Source: Gemmatimonadales bacterium | GTDB lineage: Bacteria; Gemmatimonadota; Gemmatimonadetes; Palauibacterales; Palauibacteraceae | DNA length: 11,307 bases | Direction: 5' to 3' | Assembly: GCA_030636765.1 (NCBI GenBank) | Contig: DAOVWI010000070.1 | Coordinates: 1 to 11,307 of the forward strand | Shown here: in pieces, positions 5,710 to 11,307 of the stretch | Layout of the letters: each line of letters begins with the position of its first letter | How positions within the stretch are numbered: position 1 is the first letter of the stretch | The notes under the pieces: generated by a model | Databases searched by the model: none | What the model was told of the DNA's origin: nothing | What the model saw: only the letters and a program-made list of their open reading frames with translations | Translations under genes and position numbers: made by a program

Positions 5710-7119
5710 ATGAAGGTCGGCCGCTTCGACCTCGCCGTGCTAGGTGCCGGATCGGCCGGCTTCGCGGCCGCCATCCGTGCGGCCGAGCAGGGGGCGAAAG
5801 TCGCGCTGATCAACGAGGGCATGATCGGCGGTACCTGCGTGAACGTCGGATGCATCCCGTCCAAGACCCTGATCCGCGCGGCGGAGGCGCGTCACGTGGG
5901 AGCCGCCCACCCGTTCTCCGGGATCCCGCGGAGCGAGGGTGCCGTCGACTGGCCGGAGATCCGCGCGCAGAAGGACGAGCTCGTCGCCCGGCTGAGGAAG
6001 ACGAAGTACGTGGATGTGCTCGCCGCCTATCCGTCCGTCACGCTCTTCGAGGGGCGGGGGGTCATCGAGGCGTCCGGTGCGGTTCGACTCGCGGACGGGA
6101 CGCCCATCGATACGGAGAAGGTCGTCGTGACGACCGGGGCGTCCCCGCGGGCGCCGGAGCTTCCCGGCCTGGCCGAGGCCGGCTTTCTGGACAGCACGAG
6201 CGCGCTCGAGCTGGAGACGCTGCCCGCGTCGCTGCTCGTTCTCGGCGCCGGCTCGGTCGGCCTCGAGCTGGGCCAGGCGTTCGCGCGCCTCGGTGTCGCC
6301 GTGACGATTCTCGCTCGCAGCAGGCTTCTCTCGGGCGAGGATCCGGCGCTCGGCCGGGAGCTGGCCGGCTACCTGCAGCGCGAGGGGATCGCCGTATTCG
6401 AGTCGTTCTCGGCGAAGGGAGTAGAAGAGGTAAACGGGCGACGCGTCGTGATCGGTCACGGCCCCGACGGCGAAGGGATCAGGGTCGAGGGCGAAGCGAT
6501 CCTGGCGGCCGCCGGGCGGCGCCCCAACACCTCGGGGTACGGGCTGGAGGAGGCGGGTGTGGAGCTGGGACCCGGAGGCGAGATCCTCGTGGACGATTTC
6601 CTCCGCTCCTCCAACCCGCGCGTCTACGCGGCGGGCGACGTCACCGGCAAACCGATGCACGTGTACGTGGCGGCGCGCGCCGGGGCGCTCGCGGCGGAGA
6701 ACGCCCTCTCGGCCATGCAGACGCCACTGGACCTCACGATCCTGCCGCGGGTGACCTTCACCGATCCTTCGGTCGCGGCCGTCGGAGTTACGGAAGAGGC
6801 CGCCCGGGCCGCGGGGTACGATCCGATCACATCGGTCCTGTCGCTCGATCAGGTGCCGCGGGCGCTCGCCGCGCGCGATACCCGAGGGTTCGTCAAGCTC
6901 GTGGCCGACGCGGCGACACGCCGCATACTGGGCGCGGCGGTGCTCGCCCACGAAGCGGTGGAGATGATTATGGAGCCGACGTTGGCCGTGAAGTATGGGC
7001 TCACGATCGAGGATCTCGTCGACACGTTCCATCCCTACCTCACCTTCGGCGAGGGCATCCGCCTGGCGGCTCAAGCGTTCGACCGGGAGGTGGCGACGCT
7101 TTCGTGCTGCGCCGCCTGA
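5710..7119 (+). CDS. merA: Mercuric reductase MerA, core form without NmerA domain
   Basis: This 469-residue flavoprotein disulfide oxidoreductase reduces Hg(II) to volatile Hg(0) with NADPH in the cytoplasm. The FAD-binding GAGSAG is at residues 12-17. The redox pair C43 and C48 lies in GGTCVNVGCIPSK. The NADPH-binding GAGSVG is at about 179-184, and the second FAD motif VYAAGDVTG at about 305-313. The dimer region carries FHPYLTFGEG with Y443. The protein ends in LSCCAA: the C-terminal vicinal pair C466-C467 is diagnostic for true MerA and separates it from lipoamide dehydrogenases. There is no N-terminal HMA (NmerA) domain, as in many deep-branching MerA proteins. It is the last gene of the operon, and its 3' end is overlapped on the opposite strand by the tail of a gene remnant. 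Confidence 0.97.
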   Translation: MKVGRFDLAVLGAGSAGFAAAIRAAEQGAKVALINEGMIGGTCVNVGCIPSKTLIRAAEARHVGAAHPFSGIPRSEGAVDWPEIRAQKDELVARLRKTKYVDVLAAYPSVTLFEGRGVIEASGAVRLADGTPIDTEKVVVTTGASPRAPELPGLAEAGFLDSTSALELETLPASLLVLGAGSVGLELGQAFARLGVAVTILARSRLLSGEDPALGRELAGYLQREGIAVFESFSAKGVEEVNGRRVVIGHGPDGEGIRVEGEAILAAAGRRPNTSGYGLEEAGVELGPGGEILVDDFLRSSNPRVYAAGDVTGKPMHVYVAARAGALAAENALSAMQTPLDLTILPRVTFTDPSVAAVGVTEEAARAAGYDPITSVLSLDQVPRALAARDTRGFVKLVADAATRRILGAAVLAHEAVEMIMEPTLAVKYGLTIEDLVDTFHPYLTFGEGIRLAAQAFDREVATLSCCAA

Positions 7120-7601
7120 GGCGCATTCGGACGTTCGGACAGCAGGCTTCCGCCGATGCCGCCGGTCGTCGGCGTGCCCGACGGGGCCAGCGAGCTGCTT
7201 GCGACCTCAGAAGCGGAACGCTCGCTGCTGAAGATGTTGGCGTCCCGCGCCTTCGAGAAGCTGACGATCCCGGCGGGGTCCGGATCGTACGCGACGATCC
7301 CCACCAGTATGTGCTCGGCGTCGACGAGCACACGGACAGAGGTGCGGCCGGTCGGTCGGGCACCCTCCGTGGGATCGATCATCACGAGGTCGGAGATGGA
7401 ATCGGCGGTGAGCCACCGCGCCTCGTCCACCAGGCCGTCGAGTCGAATGTCGTCTTCGCCCAGCGAGCCGGCCCGCAGCGAGGGCGGTGGGACCTCCTGG
7501 GCGCTCAGCGCGGACGATGCTGACAGGAGGCCGACCGCACCTCGGACGAGGGGACCGACGGGAAGTCGCCAGGAACGGTCGATACGCGGCCCCTCGCTCA
7601 C
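7071..7601 (-). pseudogene. 5' remnant of a DUF5916/CBM9-like secreted protein gene
   Basis: The frame starts with GTG at 7601, overlapping the ATPase stop as GTGA. The N-terminus looks like a signal peptide: basic residues, a hydrophobic run, then SALSAQE near residues 30-36. The next part matches the start of the large DUF5916/CBM9-type proteins, with DG at 55-56, DE at 59-60, W63 and VRVLVDAEHILVGIVAYDPDP. After about residue 120 (near 7240) the family-like pattern stops, and the frame runs on through Ser/Gly-rich sequence into the antisense of merA. Intact members are typically several hundred residues longer, so only the 5' end is left. The family call rests on remembered motifs and is moderately sure; that it is broken is more certain. 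Confidence 0.68.
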
Positions 7602-9526
7602 GGCCGCAGGCGCGCCAACCGCATGGCGTTCAGGGTGACGGCCAGGCTCGCTCCCATGTCGCCCACGAGGACCGCGACGAGCAGGCTCACGACGCCGCCG
7701 ATCGCTCCGACCGCGAGCACCAGCTTGAGCCCCAGCGCCAGGCCGATATTGAAGCGGACGAGGCGGCGCGCGAGCCGGGAGATGCGCCGGCTGTAGGGAA
7801 GCATGTGCAGATCGTCGGCCATCAGGGCGATGTCCGCCGTCTCGATCGCCGCGGGTGATCCCGCTCCTCCCATCGCGATCCCGACGGATGACGCGGCCAA
7901 CGCGGGCGCATCGTTCACACCGTCTCCCACCATCGCCACGCCACGGTGATCGGCGACCAGCTTCCTCACGGCGTCGACCTTCTCCTCTGGCAGGAGCGAG
8001 GCCAAGACCCTGTCGATCCCCAGTCGGTCCCCGATCGCCCGTGCCACCCACTCGTGGTCGCCGGTGAGCATGACCTGCTCGTGAATCCCCTGGCGTCGCA
8101 ACTGGCGAAGGACCTCCGGGGCTTCGGGCCGAAGCGCGTCGGCCAGCGCGATGAGCGCCGCGACCTCGCCGTCGCGCCCCACGAGGACGACCGTCTTGCC
8201 CTCTCGCTCCAGCTCCGACATTCGCCCCGGTGCCGGCAGTCCGGGGAACATCTCCAGGGTGCCCACTCTGACCTCGGCTCCGTCGACCCGCGCCACGACG
8301 CCGCGTCCGGGCCGCGCCCGAAAGTCCGTGACGTCCACCGTGTCGCCAGGAGCACCTCCGACAGCGGCGCGACCGGCCCGGGTGACGATTGCTCTCGCGA
8401 TGGGGTGCTCCGAACGCGCCTCCACGGCTGCGGCCAGGCGGAGGAGGCCCTCCTCGGAGCCGCCGGAAAGCGGCACGACATCGGTCACCTCCAGCCTTCC
8501 GTAGGTGAGGGTACCGGTCTTGTCGAACGCCATCGCGCAGACGCCGCCGAACGCCTCGAGGTACTCGCCTCCCTTGATCAGGACGCCGTTTCGAGCCGCG
8601 CTGGTGATGGCGCTCACCACCGTGACGGGAGTCGCGATGACGAGCGCGCATGGGCAGGCTATGACCAGAAGGGTGAGCCCCCGCACGAACCAGGTGAGCG
8701 CCGAGCCGAGACCAAGCAGCGGAGGAGCCAGCATGGTCAGGGCGGCGAGCCCCGTCACTGCCGGCGTGTAGTAGCGGGCGAACTTCTCGACGAACTCTTC
8801 GGTGGGCGAGCGGCGGGTCTGCGCTTCACGCACGAGTTGCACGATCCGGTCGAGCGCGGTGTCGCCGGCGTCGGTGACCGCCTCGACCTCCAGGAAGCCG
8901 TCCTGGTTGAGCGTGCTTGCGTACACCGGGTCGCCGATCCCCTTCGGGACCGGGACCGACTCACCCGTCAGGTTGGCCTCGCTTACCGATGACTCTCCGT
9001 CCACCACCTGTCCGTCGATCGGCACCTTCTCCCCGGGACGCACGCGGACACGCTGGCCCTTCCTCAGTTCGGACGCGGAGAGCGTGCGCTCGCTCCCGTC
9101 CGGCTCGACCACCGTCGCCTGCTCCGGAGTGAGACGGATCAGCTCATCGATCGAGCTCCGGGCGCGAGCGACGGCGTTCCGCTCGAGGAGCTCCGCCAGC
9201 GAGAACAGAAAGGCGATGGCAGCGGCCTCGAGGGGCTCGCCGATGAGGAGCGCCCCGATGATGGCAACCGTCATCAGGAAGTTCATGTCCAGCTTGAGGG
9301 TGCGTGCGGAGCGGACGCCCTTCGGGAAGAAGTTCCACCCGCCGATCAGCGCGGCGGCGAGGAAGACGAGGCCGGCGGCGTCGAGCCGGAGGCGAAGCCA
9401 GCCGGCTTGGTCGGGCGCCCGAGTCAGCAACACAATGAGGATGCCTGTGAGCCACAGGGCTCCGGCCACGTACGTCCGGTACGCCTCGGCGGTGGTCCAG
9501 GGCGAACGCCGCGTGCGGCCGTTCAT
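7598..9526 (-). CDS. P1B-2-type heavy-metal ATPase (Zn/Cd/Pb exporter class), no HMA domain
   Basis: This 642-residue P-type ATPase exports divalent soft metals across the inner membrane. Helices lie at about residues 18-36, 49-66, 81-95 and 97-114, with two more around the CPC motif (C291-P292-C293) and two at the end. The actuator TGES is at 187-190, the phosphorylation site D335 in DKTGT, then SEHP, and GDGVNDAP at 534-541. K601 in TM7 and D623-M-G625 in TM8 are the signature of the ZntA/CadA class. There is no N-terminal HMA domain or Cys cluster, which is short for the class but known. CTCCT at 9538-9542 (AGGAG on the coding strand) lies 11 bases before the ATG. Which metal it moves (Zn, Cd, Pb or Hg) is not determined. 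Confidence 0.94.
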   Translation of the reverse strand: MNGRTRRSPWTTAEAYRTYVAGALWLTGILIVLLTRAPDQAGWLRLRLDAAGLVFLAAALIGGWNFFPKGVRSARTLKLDMNFLMTVAIIGALLIGEPLEAAAIAFLFSLAELLERNAVARARSSIDELIRLTPEQATVVEPDGSERTLSASELRKGQRVRVRPGEKVPIDGQVVDGESSVSEANLTGESVPVPKGIGDPVYASTLNQDGFLEVEAVTDAGDTALDRIVQLVREAQTRRSPTEEFVEKFARYYTPAVTGLAALTMLAPPLLGLGSALTWFVRGLTLLVIACPCALVIATPVTVVSAITSAARNGVLIKGGEYLEAFGGVCAMAFDKTGTLTYGRLEVTDVVPLSGGSEEGLLRLAAAVEARSEHPIARAIVTRAGRAAVGGAPGDTVDVTDFRARPGRGVVARVDGAEVRVGTLEMFPGLPAPGRMSELEREGKTVVLVGRDGEVAALIALADALRPEAPEVLRQLRRQGIHEQVMLTGDHEWVARAIGDRLGIDRVLASLLPEEKVDAVRKLVADHRGVAMVGDGVNDAPALAASSVGIAMGGAGSPAAIETADIALMADDLHMLPYSRRISRLARRLVRFNIGLALGLKLVLAVGAIGGVVSLLVAVLVGDMGASLAVTLNAMRLARLRP

Positions 9527-9664
9527 GGGATGACGGTCTCCTGTCGTGCTTCGGTTCGATCCTCACACCGCTCGGCGAGGGAGATTTCCCGACACGTCAA
9601 AGCTACCTCTGCCCGACAAGAAGCGAATCACTCTTGCCGACACCGCTCGCCCTCCTCCGCCTCT

Positions 9665-9688
9665 CTAGCTGTACACCTGTACAGGTAG
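9665..9688. promoter_or_regulatory. Strong dyad CTAGCTGTACA-CC-TGTACAGGTAG, candidate operator
   Basis: Ten of 11 positions pair across a 2-bp centre, and further pairing extends to about 9661-9692. The core TACA-N2-TGTA is the box of CopY/BlaI-type repressors. Read as GTAC-N4-GTAC it also equals the half-site layout of the mercury MerR operator. It lies 139 bases upstream of the P1B-2 ATPase start. No good -35 and -10 pair flanks it, no cognate regulator gene is in the window, and no U-tract follows that would make it a terminator. The rest of 9543-9772 shows no gene. Confidence 0.55.
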
Positions 9689-9750
9689 AGGGACGGGCGC
9701 GAGAGGTTTTCGGGCGTGGCTGGAGCACCGAGCGGAGCGAGATAAGGGAT

Positions 9751-9768
9751 CGGTGGCCATGACCACCG
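9751..9768 (-). terminator. Weak hairpin after the CopB-type gene
   Basis: CGGTGG and CCACCG form a perfect 6-bp stem with a 6-base loop, beginning four bases after the ATPase stop on the minus strand. No run of T follows, so a rho-independent terminator is not well supported. The hairpin may simply protect the 3' end of the message. Confidence 0.25.
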
Positions 9769-9772
9769 GCGT

Positions 9773-11307
9773 CTAGCCGCGCAGCAACCGGGCGTTGATC
9801 GCCACGATCACGGTGCTGGCGGACATCAGCAAGGCCCCCACGGCCGGCCCGAGGAGAATGCCGGCCCGGTAGAGAGCGCCCGCAGCGATCGGGATAGCGA
9901 TGATGTTGTAGCCGGCGGCCCACCACAGGTTCTGGAGCATCTTCCGGTAGGTCGAGCGGGAGAGGCGGACGATCGCGGTGACGTCCTCCGGGTTGCTCCG
10001 GACGAGGATGATGTCGGCCGTCTCCACCGCCACGTCCGTCCCCGCCCCGATCGCGATGCCCACATCGGCCTGCGCGAGGGCCGGCGCGTCGTTGACCCCG
10101 TCTCCCGTCATCGCCACCCGTAAACCTCGCGCCTGCACCTCCCTGACCTTTTCGGCCTTCTCGTCGGGCAGGACCTCGGCGAAATACTCGTCCAGGCCGA
10201 TCTCCCGGGCCACCCACTCGGCCACCCGCTCGTTGTCGCCCGTGAGCATCATGGTGCGAACGCCCATCTCCTTCAGCCTGGAGATGGCTCGCCGCGACTC
10301 GGGCCGGATGATATCGGCGAGCGCGATCGCGCCGGCTAGACCTCCATCGATGAGGACGAACACCACCGTTTTGCCCTGGGAGGAGAGCTCCTCCAGGCGC
10401 GCGTCCTTTGCCTCGACGCCAAGCTCCTTCAGGTGACCGGGGCTAACCACCTGCACCTGTTTGCCTTCCACCGTGCCATCGGCGCCCTTGCCCGGGATCG
10501 CCCGGAAGCCTTCCACGGGCGGCGCACGGCTCATGGCCGCCACGATGCCCTGTGCGATCGGGTGCTCGGAGCGCGCCTCCACGGCCGCCGCGTAACGGAG
10601 AACTTCGCTCTCCGAGTACTCGTGTGTTGACGAGGTCGAGGAAGCTGCTAGGAGCAGCGTGTCCGTGACGCCGAACCGCCCCTCCGTCAGCGTCCCAGTC
10701 TTGTCGAAGATGACGGCCTGGAGGTCTCGGGCGGTCTCGAAGGCCGAGCGGTCGCGGATGAGAAGGCCGCTCCCCGCCGCCAGGGCCGTCGATACGGCCA
10801 CGACCAGCGGTACGGCCAGGCCGAGCGCGTGCGGGCAGGCGATCACCATCACCGTCACCGTGCGCTCCATGGCGAAGGCGAAATCCTTCCCCATCAGGAA
10901 GGTCCAGACGAACATCGTGATCGCCCCGCCGAACAGAGCGATGAAGGTGAGCCACTGCGCGGCGCGGCCGGCCAGGTCCTGCGTCCTCGACTTGCTCTCC
11001 TGGGCCGCACGGACCAGCTCGATCACCTGGGAGAGGAAGCTGTCGGCTCCCGTCTTGCGGACTTCGACCGTGATGGAGCCTTCCCCGTTGATCGAGCCGC
11101 CGATCACCGGGTCGCCGGTGCTCCGGGTGATCGGCGCCGACTCCCCGGTGAGCATGGACTCGTTGACCGACGTGACCCCCTCGAAGACCTCGCCGTCCGC
11201 CGCGATCTTCTCTCCGGGCTTGACCAGCCACCCTGTCGCCCGGCTGAAGATCGCTCAGCGGAACGTCGCGCACGCTGCCGTCCGGCATGAGCTTGTGGGC
11301 CTCGGAC
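9773..11307 (-). CDS. CopB-type (P1B-3) copper/silver ATPase, partial, with apparent frameshift
   Basis: The 5' end lies beyond the window. The TM6 motif is CPH (10829-10837), the mark of P1B-3 CopB ATPases that move copper or silver, in place of the CPC of CopA or ZntA. LTGES at about 11140-11155, the phosphorylation site DKTGT (Asp codon 10703-10705), SEHPIAQGI, GDGVNDAPAL and the C-terminal YNIIAIPIAAG and MSASTVIVAINARLL are all present. Reading from the right edge, SEAHKLMPDGSVRDVPLSD enters a GDRV motif. The expected continuation VKPGEKIAADGEVF is one base out of frame: an extra G at 11228-11229 explains it. With that base removed the protein is continuous. A sequencing error near a contig end or a true frameshift mutation are both possible. 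Confidence 0.9.

Noticed and set aside
5740..7074. Long open frames on both strands across merA
   Set aside because: They are a by-product of GC-rich third positions in merA; their translations are Arg/Gly-rich with no motif, while the merA frame is full of family motifs.
7602..8651. Extension of the DUF5916-like frame upstream on the minus strand
   Set aside because: This part is antisense-frame noise within the ATPase; the family-like sequence and signal peptide begin at GTG 7601.
9610..9640. Hairpin CAAGA-N10-TCTTG before the P1B-2 ATPase
   Set aside because: The stem is only 5 bp with a long loop and no associated promoter or T-run; probably chance.
1..11307. CRISPR array, tRNA, rRNA, insertion sequence or transposase
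   Set aside because: No regularly spaced repeats, no tRNA- or rRNA-like stretch, and no transposase or IS-like terminal repeats were seen, although the broken genes suggest past rearrangement.

Overview
The window is GC-rich DNA from an environmental bacterium. Its style (a DUF5916/CBM9-like fragment with a signal peptide ending in Ala-Gln, and an MltF-like lipoprotein) is reminiscent of Gemmatimonadota or a neighbouring soil or sediment phylum. That is an inference; there is no rRNA or marker gene to settle it. The region reads as an accessory metal-resistance island: metal-handling genes, two toxin-antitoxin modules and several broken genes lie close together.

Layout. 1-671: 3' part of an MscS-type channel. 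716-1955 (minus): higB-higA, followed by an overlapping but frameshifted and truncated MltF-like lipoprotein gene. 1956-2198: a well-formed higB promoter that leaves almost no leader, then non-coding DNA with a short RNase P RNA-like motif. 2199-3041 (plus): a small membrane protein and a DUF411 (CopG-like) copper-binding protein. 3068-4380 (minus): vapB-vapC and an unrecognised two-TM protein. 4555-7119 (plus): a mer operon of csoR-type regulator, merT, merP and merA, read from one promoter with a perfect CsoR-type palindrome in its spacer. 7071-9526 (minus): a P1B-2 (Zn/Cd/Pb-type) ATPase whose stop overlaps the start of a DUF5916 gene remnant. 9543-9772: a spacer with a strong TGTACA dyad. 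9773-11307 (minus): a CopB-type P1B-3 ATPase, cut by the window edge and carrying an apparent one-base frameshift.

How the genes work together. MerP would capture Hg(II) outside the membrane, MerT would pass it inward and MerA would reduce it to Hg(0). The two ATPases would export divalent soft metals and copper or silver, and the DUF411 protein would bind copper in the periplasm. The most unusual feature is the control of the mer operon: a CsoR-family repressor with the Cu(I)-type Cys-His-Cys set, and a CsoR-type operator, stand where a MerR or ArsR regulator is normally found. The gene remnants next to the mer operon and next to mscS suggest repeated insertion and deletion.
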